Source of the DNA: Candidatus Bathyarchaeota archaeon
Lineage (GTDB): Archaea; Thermoproteota; Bathyarchaeia; TCS64
Assembly (NCBI GenBank): GCA_030608725.1
Contig: JAUWDP010000072.1
Location: forward strand, 1-6,091
Reading direction: 5' to 3'
DNA length: 6,091 nucleotides
The notes under the pieces: model-generated
What the model saw: only the letters and a program-made list of their open reading frames with translations
Database searches by the model: none
What the model was told of the DNA's origin: nothing
Translations under genes and position numbers: made by a program
In this document: in pieces, positions 1-5,882 of the stretch
How positions within the stretch are numbered: the stretch's first letter is position 1
Layout of the letters: each line of letters begins with the position of its first letter

Positions 1-218
1 GTGGAGAGGACGTTGTAGACCCCCTCCAGCCCCCATGTCTCGGCGGGGTGCTGGGCTATCTGGATGTAGAGGTTGGGGCCTTCACCGGCCCCGTTGTAGA
101 CCGTGAAGGGCACCTCATAGGGCTGGCCGTCTGCGAAGAGGCCGGGGACGTTCACGGAGCCATGGGCTTTCTCCCCTGGTCCGACCGTGGTTCCAGCGAT
201 TGACACACTCTTAGACAA
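1..218 (-). CDS. Succinylglutamate desuccinylase/aspartoacylase-family metallohydrolase, N-terminal part (cut by window edge)
   Basis: The visible 72 codons resemble the N-terminus of AstE/AspA-type zinc hydrolases, which cleave N-acyl amino acids or related amides in the cytoplasm. After a short lead (SVSIAGTTVGPGEKAHGSV) comes a strand with VPFTVYNGAGEGPNLYIQIA, then HPAETWGLEGV. The HPAE at residues 57-60 sits where the family has its HGDE-type HxxE zinc motif, so H57 and E60 are the likely first two metal ligands. The third ligand and the catalytic residues lie beyond the edge. No ATG is available before the upstream in-frame stop. I chose TTG at 218 because GAGGAG lies about 6 bases before it. 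A GTG six codons upstream (236) is the alternative, with a poorer ribosome site. The gene runs in the same direction as the cupin, 127 bases away, and appears to have its own TATA-like box. Family assignment is fairly safe; the substrate is unknown. Confidence 0.72.
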   Translation of the reverse strand, partial: MSKSVSIAGTTVGPGEKAHGSVNVPGLFADGQPYEVPFTVYNGAGEGPNLYIQIAQHPAETWGLEGVYNVLS

Positions 219-267
219 TAAGATCTCCTCATACACTGGATCAGTAATCCCTGTGTGGTTCTATTTC

Positions 268-276
268 AAATAATAC
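268..276 (-). promoter_or_regulatory. TATA-like box for the AstE/AspA-type gene
   Basis: Read on the minus strand this is TATTATTTG, in an A/T-rich island (TATTATTTGAAATAG) within otherwise G+C-rich DNA. An archaeal start site about 26 bases downstream would fall near 246, giving a leader of roughly 28 bases that contains the GAGGAG ribosome site of the TTG start at 218. The match to the archaeal TATA consensus is only moderate. Confidence 0.35.
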
Positions 277-302
277 CTGCGCGAGGACATGAAAATAGTT
301 AA

Positions 303-329
303 GCCCCAACTAGGATGGTCGATTGGGGC
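303..329 (-). terminator. Possible hairpin terminator after the cupin gene
   Basis: A perfect 7-base inverted repeat (GCCCCAA / TTGGGGC, arms 303-309 and 323-329) encloses a 13-base loop. It begins 16 bases past the cupin stop. On the minus strand it is followed by TTAACTATTTTC, which is T-rich but not a clean T run. It could end the cupin transcript or protect its 3' end. Archaeal termination often relies on T-runs alone, so this is tentative. Confidence 0.35.
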
Positions 330-345
330 CCGCTCTACGAGAGTC

Positions 346-720
346 TTACTCCTTCCTCTCGTAGTCCATGTAGGTGGTATCCCTCTCGGCGGGAGCCCAT
401 GCCTCGAGCATCCTCAGCCCATCCTCACCCGTGCCCACCACGCCGTGGATGTCACCTGGGGACAGGTAGGCGACCGTCTCGGGCCCCAGGACGTGCTCCT
501 CACCATTAAGGTGGACGATGGCCGTGCCCGCCAGGATCACGTATATGCTCTCCCTCTCGTCGTGGTAGTGCACCTTGTCGAACCGAAGGTTCGGCTCAAA
601 GTCGTATACTACCACCCTCATCTTCTCGGCTCCGAGCCCGGCGTTCATGAGCCAGTACATCGTCCGGGTCCCGGGGTCCTCCACCTTCTCCGCCTCATCC
701 ATCTTGAATATCTTCGACAT
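346..720 (-). CDS. Small single-domain cupin protein
   Basis: This 124-residue protein is a single cupin beta-barrel of the usual length. Motif 1 is HYHDERESIYVILAG, giving metal ligands H51, H53 and E57 and the closing glycine. Motif 2 is LSPGDIHGV, with the fourth ligand H92. All four canonical metal positions are therefore present, so it should bind a divalent metal; the reaction or ligand cannot be told from sequence. The start at 720 (MSKIFK) is preferred over an in-frame ATG 14 codons upstream because GAGGTGA lies 5 bases before it and the extra residues would overlay the promoter region. No signal peptide or membrane segment is seen, so it is probably cytoplasmic. It is divergent from the flavin reductase across 122 bases, so the two may be co-regulated. 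Such cupins often act as small-molecule sensors, isomerases or dioxygenases; none is favoured here. Confidence 0.85.
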   Translation of the reverse strand: MSKIFKMDEAEKVEDPGTRTMYWLMNAGLGAEKMRVVVYDFEPNLRFDKVHYHDERESIYVILAGTAIVHLNGEEHVLGPETVAYLSPGDIHGVVGTGEDGLRMLEAWAPAERDTTYMDYERKE

Positions 721-802
721 TTCATTCACCTCATCTGACTGCGATATACCGGGGGGTTCCACAGATATGTGTCTTCTTTTCCTGACCGCCGCTCGAGGTG
801 GG

Positions 803-811
803 GATTTATAG
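803..811. promoter_or_regulatory. TATA box in the divergent cupin / flavin-reductase promoter
   Basis: The plus strand reads GATTTATAG and the minus strand CTATAAATC, so the same A/T core resembles a TATA box in both directions. For the plus strand, a start near 833 gives the flavin reductase at 843 a leader of about 9 bases with no clear ribosome site. For the minus strand, a start near 781 gives the cupin a leader of about 60 bases. Weaker minus-strand alternatives are CATATC (about 763-768) and TATATC (743-748); the latter would make the cupin transcript nearly leaderless. Confidence 0.5.
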
Positions 812-842
812 AAAGGGAAGGCGCAACACTCCCTGATACGCT

Positions 843-1415
843 ATGAAGAGATCCTTAGGAGCGGGGACCCTCGCCGTCCCCTCACCGGTCTGGGTCGTGG
901 GCACCTACGACGCCGAGGGCAGGCCCAATGTGATGACTGCGGCGTGGGGAGGCATCTGCTGCTCGCGGCCCCCCTGCGTCTACGTCAGCCTCAGGGAGGC
1001 GACCTACAGCCACGGCAACATCATGAGCCGGAGGGCTTTCACGGTCAGCGTCCCAGGGGAGGGGCACTGGAGGGAGGCCGACTACGTTGGCATAGCCTCC
1101 GGGAGGGATACCAACAAGTTCGAGGACACCTCCCTCACACCTATCCGGAGCGAGGCTGTGGACGCCCCCTACGTCGGGGAGTACTCCCTCGTCCTTGAGT
1201 GCACCGTGAAGGAGGTCGTCGAGCTGGGCCTCCACACAATGTTCGTGGGGGAGGTCGTCGACGTCAAGGCGGACGAGGACGTCCTCACCGACGGGAGGCC
1301 GGATATCCAGAAGATCAGGCCCATCCTCTATGGCTCCGGGGACAGGGGGTACCACAGCGTGGGACCCCGGATCGGTGACGCCCACACCAACAGGACGCCG
1401 CCAGCAGGCACCTAG
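843..1415 (+). CDS. Flavin reductase-like FMN-binding protein (flavoredoxin family)
   Basis: This 190-residue protein fits the flavin reductase/flavoredoxin split-barrel family, which binds FMN and passes electrons from NAD(P)H or ferredoxin-type donors to partner enzymes in the cytoplasm. The family pattern runs end to end: the N-terminal FMN strand region (PVWVVGTYDAEGRPNVMTAA, residues 15-34), then WGGICCSRPP with a Cys pair at 39-40. Next are SLREATYSHGNI (49-60), DYVGIASGRDTNKFED (80-95), and a C-terminal QKIRPILYG followed by YHSVG (156-174). The ATG at 843 lies about 33 bases after a TATA box and has little leader, so initiation may be nearly leaderless. It is followed almost without gap by the alkyltransferase gene and then the RdhA-like gene. 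As inference, it is a candidate electron donor for that iron-sulfur/corrinoid protein. It could equally serve another oxidoreductase. Confidence 0.88.
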   Translation: MKRSLGAGTLAVPSPVWVVGTYDAEGRPNVMTAAWGGICCSRPPCVYVSLREATYSHGNIMSRRAFTVSVPGEGHWREADYVGIASGRDTNKFEDTSLTPIRSEAVDAPYVGEYSLVLECTVKEVVELGLHTMFVGEVVDVKADEDVLTDGRPDIQKIRPILYGSGDRGYHSVGPRIGDAHTNRTPPAGT

Positions 1416-1426
1416 TGGACTCAACG

Positions 1427-1978
1427 ATGAACCCGATTCCTGAGAAACTCCACTATTCCATTGCGGATAGCTCCTACGGCGAGATGACAATCATCTGGGA
1501 GGCGGGAGAACCCCTTAGAGTTGTCCGAATACTCCTGCCCTCACGTAGGGGAGAGCTCGGTACAGGTTACCCTCAAGCCACGGAGTCCACAGACAGCGCA
1601 ATAAGTGACCTCGCAGAGGACATCGCCCGCTTCCTCGGAGGGGCGGACGTGACCTTCAGCCTGGATCTGATGGACGTCGACCAGTGCTCCCCTTTCCAGA
1701 GGAGCGTCATCTTGGCCGAGTACGGGGTTCCATGGGGGTACGTGACCACCTACGGGAGGCTCGCCCGCCACATTGGTGCGCCGCGTGCATCCAGGGCTGC
1801 GGGCAGGGCGTTGGCGACCAACCCGTTCCCCATCGTTATCCCGTGCCACAGGGCGGTCAGGTCCGACGGCAGCCTGGGTGGCTATCAGGGTGGCGTGGAG
1901 ATGAAGGCGAGGCTCCTGGAGATGGAGGGGGTCCAGGTTGAGCGGGGAAGGGTGCTGATGAACCGGGTGTTCTACTAG
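1427..1978 (+). CDS. ogt: O6-alkylguanine-DNA alkyltransferase (methylated-DNA--protein-cysteine methyltransferase)
   Basis: This suicide repair protein moves an alkyl group from O6-alkylguanine in DNA to its own cysteine. The C-terminal DNA-binding/active-site domain is complete. It has FQRSVILAEYGVPWGYVTTYG, then ASRAAGRALATNPFPIVIP with the arginine finger in RAAG, then the active-site PCHRA with Cys140 (counted from ATG 1427), then GSLGGYQGG. The usual PCHRV reads PCHRA, a mild change; the cysteine is kept, so this is not an alkyltransferase-like protein that has lost it. The N-terminal 80 residues are a divergent alpha/beta cap. The start is uncertain. GTG at 1415 overlaps the previous TAG stop by one base and adds four residues; I chose ATG 1427 as the more ordinary codon, with neither having a strong ribosome site. 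The 11-base gap after the flavin reductase suggests one transcript. Confidence 0.88.
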   Translation: MNPIPEKLHYSIADSSYGEMTIIWEAGEPLRVVRILLPSRRGELGTGYPQATESTDSAISDLAEDIARFLGGADVTFSLDLMDVDQCSPFQRSVILAEYGVPWGYVTTYGRLARHIGAPRASRAAGRALATNPFPIVIPCHRAVRSDGSLGGYQGGVEMKARLLEMEGVQVERGRVLMNRVFY

Positions 1979-2016
1979 ACGCTCATCGTCAACGCCCCAC
2001 CGTTGCGGGTCGCGAG

Positions 2017-2025
2017 TATTTTATA
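2017..2025 (+). promoter_or_regulatory. TATA box for the RdhA-like gene (decides its start)
   Basis: TATTTTATA stands in a G+C-rich gap between the alkyltransferase stop and the RdhA-like gene. Transcription would start about 26 bases on, near 2048. The ATGs at 2035 and 2038 would therefore lie outside the message, leaving ATG 2065 with a leader of about 17 bases and a weak GCGGA ribosome site. This suggests the RdhA-like gene can be transcribed apart from the two genes before it. Confidence 0.6.
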
Positions 2026-2064
2026 CCACCCTCCATGATGAAAGGACAAATCGGCGGAATCAAG

Positions 2065-3273
2065 ATGGGAATAGACGAAGAGTTTAACGAGTACTACAAG
2101 GTCGACCCCAACTACAAGAGGTACGACTCCAGGGCGTACTACGAGCTGCGCCGGGCGAAGATGACTGAGGAGGAGGCCCGGAAGCCGCGGGCCAGGTACA
2201 ACAACCTGGAGGGCATGGCCGACAGGATGAGGAAGAACCTCCCGGGCTACTCCATCGTGGACTACGCCTTCAAGGACGCTGCGGGGACCTGTGAGAATGC
2301 CCCGGATGGTTCCTCCGGGATGAACAAGGGCTACTACTCCTGGAGCTCCCTGGGCCACGGGAAGAAGCCTCCCTCGATCCCAGCGTGGGACGCGCCCCCG
2401 GAGGAGGTCAACAAGGTGATGACCAAGGCGGCCAAGTACTACGGGGCATGCGACGTCGGCTTCTGCGAGATGGATAAGCGCTGGGTCTACGCCAGGTCGG
2501 GTGACCGGGAGATAGTCTTCGAGGACGTTGAGCAGGGATACGTCACAGAGAACAAGGCGGTCATCCCTGAGAGTCATAAGTGGGTCATCGTCCTCCTCGT
2601 TCCCATGGAGTACACGGAGAACAGCTACGCCCCCACACCCTTGGAAGTCACCAGCAACATGGGCTACAGCAGGATGCACTTCACCACCGGGACCCTGGCG
2701 GAGATGATCAGGGGCCTCGGCTACCACGCCATCCCATGTGGCAACGACACCGCGTTCAGTGTCCCTCTGGCCATCAAGGCTGGGCTGGGTCACCTGAGCA
2801 GGAACGGGAGGCTCATCAACTGGAAGTACGGTCAGCTTACGCGGATATGCAAGATCTTCACGGACCTTCCGGTCAAGCCGGCGGAGCATATGGCGCCCAA
2901 GGGGATTGTGGAGTTCTGCGATGTCTGCGAGAAGTGTTCCCAGCTCTGCCCCAGCGGCTCTGTCCCGACGGGGGCGCGGACGATGTTCAACCCGAAGTAC
3001 CCTGACATGAACCCGGGTACCCTGAAGTGGTACAACGACGAGTCCTCCTGCTCGGATTACTGGCACGAGGTGGGCACGGGGTGCTCCATCTGCCTCAGGT
3101 GCTGCAACTTCAGTAAGGCCCAGGGCATCTCCCACGACGTGGTGAAGTGGTTCATCAAGAACGTCCCCCAGCTAAACAAGTTCTGGGTCTGGTCCGACGA
3201 CCTCATGGGATACGGGAAGATCTCCGACCCCAGGAACTACTGGGATATACCCATCGAGAATCACAAGAACTGA
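2065..3273 (+). CDS. Soluble reductive-dehalogenase-like corrinoid/iron-sulfur protein (RdhA-like, no Tat signal)
   Basis: This 402-residue protein follows the RdhA plan: an N-terminal nitroreductase-like corrinoid-binding region, then two [4Fe-4S] sites. Family landmarks include ACDVGFCEMDKRWVYARSG (128-146), MGYSRMHF (199-206), LAEMIRGLGYHAIP (211-224), PLAIKAGLGHLSRNGRLI (234-251) and FTDLP (265-269). Cluster one is CDVCEKCSQLCP, with Cys 285, 288, 291 and 295. Cluster two combines Cys329 with Cys340, 343 and 347, in a W-containing stretch (CSDYWHEVGTGCSICLRCC); the usual CP after the last ligand reads CN. Known RdhAs reductively cleave carbon-halogen bonds. Respiratory ones carry a twin-arginine signal and an RdhB anchor, and neither is seen here, so this one is probably cytoplasmic. 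The start at 2065 rests on the TATA box at 2017-2025; ATG 2035 would add ten residues. QueG (epoxyqueuosine reductase) shares the cofactors but fits less well in motifs and C-terminus. The substrate is unknown. Confidence 0.85.
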   Translation: MGIDEEFNEYYKVDPNYKRYDSRAYYELRRAKMTEEEARKPRARYNNLEGMADRMRKNLPGYSIVDYAFKDAAGTCENAPDGSSGMNKGYYSWSSLGHGKKPPSIPAWDAPPEEVNKVMTKAAKYYGACDVGFCEMDKRWVYARSGDREIVFEDVEQGYVTENKAVIPESHKWVIVLLVPMEYTENSYAPTPLEVTSNMGYSRMHFTTGTLAEMIRGLGYHAIPCGNDTAFSVPLAIKAGLGHLSRNGRLINWKYGQLTRICKIFTDLPVKPAEHMAPKGIVEFCDVCEKCSQLCPSGSVPTGARTMFNPKYPDMNPGTLKWYNDESSCSDYWHEVGTGCSICLRCCNFSKAQGISHDVVKWFIKNVPQLNKFWVWSDDLMGYGKISDPRNYWDIPIENHKN

Positions 3274-3282
3274 CCCCCCTCC

Positions 3283-3330
3283 TTTTACATCTCATGACCT
3301 TCGCATGTCCAGATCAGATACCGTTTTCTA
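3283..3330 (+). promoter_or_regulatory. Possible promoter region for the alpha/beta hydrolase
   Basis: In the 86-base gap after the RdhA-like stop there are two weak TATA-like stretches. TTTTACAT (3283-3290) would place a start near 3313. TTTTCTA (3324-3330) would place one near 3353, giving an almost leaderless message. The first also sits in a short pyrimidine-rich run that could weakly end upstream transcripts. Neither match is strong, and the hydrolase may instead be read through from the RdhA-like gene. Confidence 0.22.
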
Positions 3331-3359
3331 CTAGCCCCTTCGATGAAGAAGTGATGGCC

Positions 3360-4106
3360 ATGAAGATCATCGTCGAGAACACCTCCTTCAACAGCGACGG
3401 ACACGCCCTCCTCGGGAGGGTCTACAGGCCTGATGCCCCGGGGAGGTTCCCGGCGGTGGCTCTCTGCCATGGGTTCCCCGGTGACGAGAGGAACACCGAT
3501 CTGGCGGAGGAGATGGCGTTCAACGGGACGGTGTTCCTCATCTTCTACTACAGGGGTGCCTGGGGGAGTGAGGGGGAGTTCAGCTTCAGATGGCTTGAGG
3601 GCTCCGCGCGCGACGCGTTGAGATGCCTGAAGGGGCTCCCATACGTGGACCCCGACAGGGTCGGCGTCATCGGCTACTCCTTGGGGATGCTGCCCGCGGT
3701 GGTGACCTTGGGAGAAGGCGGCGTCAAGGCCGGGGTCTTCATGTCCCCCTTCGCCGATTACGGGATGCTGGTCCCCGACGACGTGGTCGACTACGTGGCG
3801 TCAGTCAACTTCGAGTTGGGAAAGGGGAAGCTGAACGCTCCCAGCGTCGATAGCTATAAGGACGCCATCGTCTGGGTGCGTGAGGAGCGGAACCCTCTCG
3901 CCCTCATCAAGGGGGTGGATGTGCCAGTCCTGTTCGTCGTCGGCTCCGCCGACAAGATACTGCCTCCAGAGCACAGCGAAGCGCTCTACGAGGCTGCCAA
4001 CGAGCCGAAGAAGCGGGTCGTCATCGAGGGCGCCAACCACCTCTACTCCGATCACAGGATCCCCCTGATGCAGACCGTCATGGCCTGGTTCAGGGAGCAC
4101 CTTTGA
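3360..4106 (+). CDS. Alpha/beta hydrolase (dienelactone hydrolase / acyl-peptidase-like serine hydrolase)
   Basis: This is a 248-residue, single-domain serine hydrolase of the alpha/beta fold. The HGFPG at 37-41 is the oxyanion-hole motif. GYSLGM at 105-110 is the nucleophile elbow with Ser107. Asp198 in GSADKILPP and His227 in GANHLYS complete the triad at the expected spacing and order. A cap-like insertion lies around 132-180. The N-terminal strands (residues 1-35, with LLGRVYRP) resemble those of hydrolases acting on esters, lactones or acyl-peptides; the substrate cannot be named. No signal peptide is seen. The open frame extends back into the RdhA-like gene, but the fold begins at MKIIVEN. 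ATG 3360 is preferred, with GAAG about 8 bases ahead; ATG 3354 (MAMK) is nearly as good. It is in line with the RdhA-like gene, 86 bases downstream, which makes a shared pathway possible but unproven. Confidence 0.85.
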   Translation: MKIIVENTSFNSDGHALLGRVYRPDAPGRFPAVALCHGFPGDERNTDLAEEMAFNGTVFLIFYYRGAWGSEGEFSFRWLEGSARDALRCLKGLPYVDPDRVGVIGYSLGMLPAVVTLGEGGVKAGVFMSPFADYGMLVPDDVVDYVASVNFELGKGKLNAPSVDSYKDAIVWVREERNPLALIKGVDVPVLFVVGSADKILPPEHSEALYEAANEPKKRVVIEGANHLYSDHRIPLMQTVMAWFREHL

Positions 4107-4136
4107 AATCTCCGTGCACTCGCGCGCGCGCTGAAC

Positions 4137-5279
4137 TCAACCGTCTGTGGAGACTATGTCACCCGTGTGAAGATAGCCTGTACTTGATGGCCTCTGCAGC
4201 ACCGACACGTTAGAGAACTGGACCGGGAGGACCCTCGAGTACATGAAGTCCTCACTGTCGCAGACGTGGAAGTGGAGGTGTGGGAACGGACTGTTCCCCG
4301 AGTGGCCGAGGCGACCTATGACCTGCCCCTCATGAACGCCTTCACCTTCATTGACGCAGACGCTTCCCGGCTGCAGGTGACCATAAAGGGAGAACTCACC
4401 TCCCTCGTGACGTACAAGGACGTGATTGCCAGCAGCCCGAGCCGGCTCACCGACGAGCCACTGGGAAGCCGTCGCCAGAAGTCTCTCGTAGTGCTCCTCG
4501 TTGGACTCGCCCTCCTTGGGCAGGCGCTCCAACGAGTCAGGGAATTCGTCGACCGCCCTCACGACGACCCCGTCGGCGGCCGCCATCACATCGCAGCCGT
4601 AGGCGAAGTGGCTCTCCACCGTCGACCCCCTCCCAGCGTAGAAGCTCCCGCCCTCCCCGAGCCTGACGAGGTCCAGCCCGAACTCCTGGCAGACGACCCA
4701 CCTGTGCCCCGAGAAAAGGTCGGCCCCGGCGGAGACGAACCAAGTCCCTCTGACAGGGAAGCGATATACGTTCCTGGCTAGGTATTCCGTCAGCCCCAAC
4801 TCCGTCGCGCCCCGAATCTTCTGTCCATCATCCCCCGTGGCCTCCGCCCTCACGCGCAGGCGGTCGCACCCTTCGGGGACCAGGAGGGCGTGGCTCGCGA
4901 GGAAGAGGCCCTGACCCGGGGCCAGGGACGTCGTGGGTGAGAGGGAGCGCCCCTCCCCGAGGAGGAGGTCGGGTCTGAAGACGAAGTCGTAGGCGTCGAT
5001 CATCCCCTGCTCTTGGGCGCCGTGCATGTAGCCCGCGTATTCCTCCAGCTCAGAGGTGGCGAAGGTCCTCGTCTGAACCGAGGAGTCTCCCCTCATCACC
5101 TCAAACGTGACGGAACGGAGGGCCAGGTGTGCCCCTGATTCGTTCACTATCGAGACGTTCTGGAGGACGGCGCTGCTGAGCCCCCGGTGGTCTGCCATCT
5201 TGTAGGTGTAGATGGGGTCCCCGGGGAGCGTCCTTATCGTCAGGCCTCCCACCGTTGGCTGCGTCTCCCCGGCCATCAT
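4137..5279 (-). CDS. M23-family (LytM-type) metallopeptidase-domain protein without signal peptide
   Basis: This 380-residue protein has a C-terminal M23 domain (about 180-365) after a beta-rich N-terminal region (about 30-145) that I do not recognise. M23 enzymes are zinc endopeptidases that usually cut peptidoglycan cross-links or glycine-rich peptides. The second metal motif is intact: YGHL (299-302) and FPHLHFHV with H334 and H336, plus NHVLVRH before it. The core DVMAAADGVVVRAVDEFPD (230-248) is also typical. The first motif is unusual. Where HxGxD is expected the protein has EFGLD (E199, D203), with a histidine eleven residues before the aspartate (H192); either could be the ligand. No signal peptide, lipobox or membrane segment is seen, odd for a wall hydrolase. 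The ATG overlaps the PadR stop by 4 bases (ATGA), with GGGAGGG close ahead. ATG 5276 directly after it is an alternative. It may be a regulatory or non-wall peptidase. Confidence 0.8.
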   Translation of the reverse strand: MMAGETQPTVGGLTIRTLPGDPIYTYKMADHRGLSSAVLQNVSIVNESGAHLALRSVTFEVMRGDSSVQTRTFATSELEEYAGYMHGAQEQGMIDAYDFVFRPDLLLGEGRSLSPTTSLAPGQGLFLASHALLVPEGCDRLRVRAEATGDDGQKIRGATELGLTEYLARNVYRFPVRGTWFVSAGADLFSGHRWVVCQEFGLDLVRLGEGGSFYAGRGSTVESHFAYGCDVMAAADGVVVRAVDEFPDSLERLPKEGESNEEHYERLLATASQWLVGEPARAAGNHVLVRHEGGEFSLYGHLQPGSVCVNEGEGVHEGQVIGRLGHSGNSPFPHLHFHVCDSEDFMYSRVLPVQFSNVSVLQRPSSTGYLHTGDIVSTDG

Positions 5280-5863
5280 GGGGCCCTCCCTGGGGGGAAG
5301 ACTCCCTCCTTCCCACTTTGATAGTCCCCCTGCTCTACGCGCTCTATTGCCTTCTCTATCCAGTGGAGGCCCGTGTGCAGGGACTCCAGCCCGTACTCAA
5401 GGGTGAGATGCCTGAAGAAACGGTCCCGGGGAGAGATGTCCTGAGGATCCTCAGATGCCTTGAGGAACCTTTCCTTGTAGAAGGCTAGGCTGTCCCTGGC
5501 CGCCTCCGCCTTTGCATGCAGTACGCTGAGAACCTCCTCATCGCTGAGAGCCCCGGAGAAGAAGACTTGCACCAGATAGGGCTCACGGCTCGGGGTGTCG
5601 GGGTGGGGCTCCGCCAGCCATTCTCTTAGAGCCCGGCGTCCGCTCTCCGTGATGTGGTGGACCTTCCGGCTTGGCTTACCCTCCTGGGGGACGACCTCCA
5701 CAGACACGTGCTCCCTCTCGATCAGCCTGGAGAGGGTGCGGTAGATCTGGCTCTGCTGGGCTGGCCAGAAGTACCAGACGGTGCTGTCGAATTCCTTTTT
5801 CAGGTCGTACCCGGTGAGGGGTTGGTGGCTGAGGAAGCCCAATATGGCGTGATCCAATGACAA
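5276..5863 (-). CDS. PadR-family transcriptional regulator
   Basis: This is a 195-residue dimeric DNA-binding repressor type. The N-terminal winged helix (about 1-85) opens with the family-typical MSLDHAILGFLS, then LTGYDLKKEFD, the recognition region WPAQQSQIYRTLSRLIERE (33-51), and the wing with KPSRKVHHITESGRRAL. The C-terminal part (about 95-180) is the Vir_act_alpha_C-type helical dimerisation arm. I place the start at TTG 5863. Homology begins exactly there, a TATA box sits just upstream, and the only ATG in frame (5935) would add 24 residues encoded by the promoter itself. TTG 5857 is a less likely alternative. PadR proteins usually repress their own operon and respond to a small ligand. 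Here the gene leads an operon and is translationally coupled to the M23 protein. The ligand is unknown. Confidence 0.88.
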   Translation of the reverse strand: MSLDHAILGFLSHQPLTGYDLKKEFDSTVWYFWPAQQSQIYRTLSRLIEREHVSVEVVPQEGKPSRKVHHITESGRRALREWLAEPHPDTPSREPYLVQVFFSGALSDEEVLSVLHAKAEAARDSLAFYKERFLKASEDPQDISPRDRFFRHLTLEYGLESLHTGLHWIEKAIERVEQGDYQSGKEGVFPPGRAP

Positions 5864-5882
5864 TTGCCCTGAACACCGTCGA

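Noticed and set aside
289..738. Plus-strand open frame of 149 codons opposite the cupin gene
   Set aside because: It has no recognisable motifs and lies antisense to a gene with all four cupin metal ligands; it is a shadow frame in G+C-rich DNA.
882..1490. Minus-strand open frame of 202 codons opposite the flavin reductase
   Set aside because: Antisense shadow with no family motif; it also runs through the flavin reductase / alkyltransferase junction.
1975..3135. Minus-strand open frame of 386 codons opposite the RdhA-like gene
   Set aside because: Low-complexity Val/Leu/Arg/Pro-rich translation typical of the antisense of G+C-rich coding DNA; the plus strand carries clear iron-sulfur motifs.
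3147..3353. N-terminal extension of the alpha/beta hydrolase frame into the RdhA-like gene
   Set aside because: The translation is an out-of-frame reading of the RdhA-like C-terminus and then of the intergenic gap; the hydrolase fold starts at 3360.
4107..4136. CGCGCGCG run between the convergent hydrolase and M23 genes as a terminator
   Set aside because: The short alternating run lacks a T tract on either strand and forms only a trivial self-complement.
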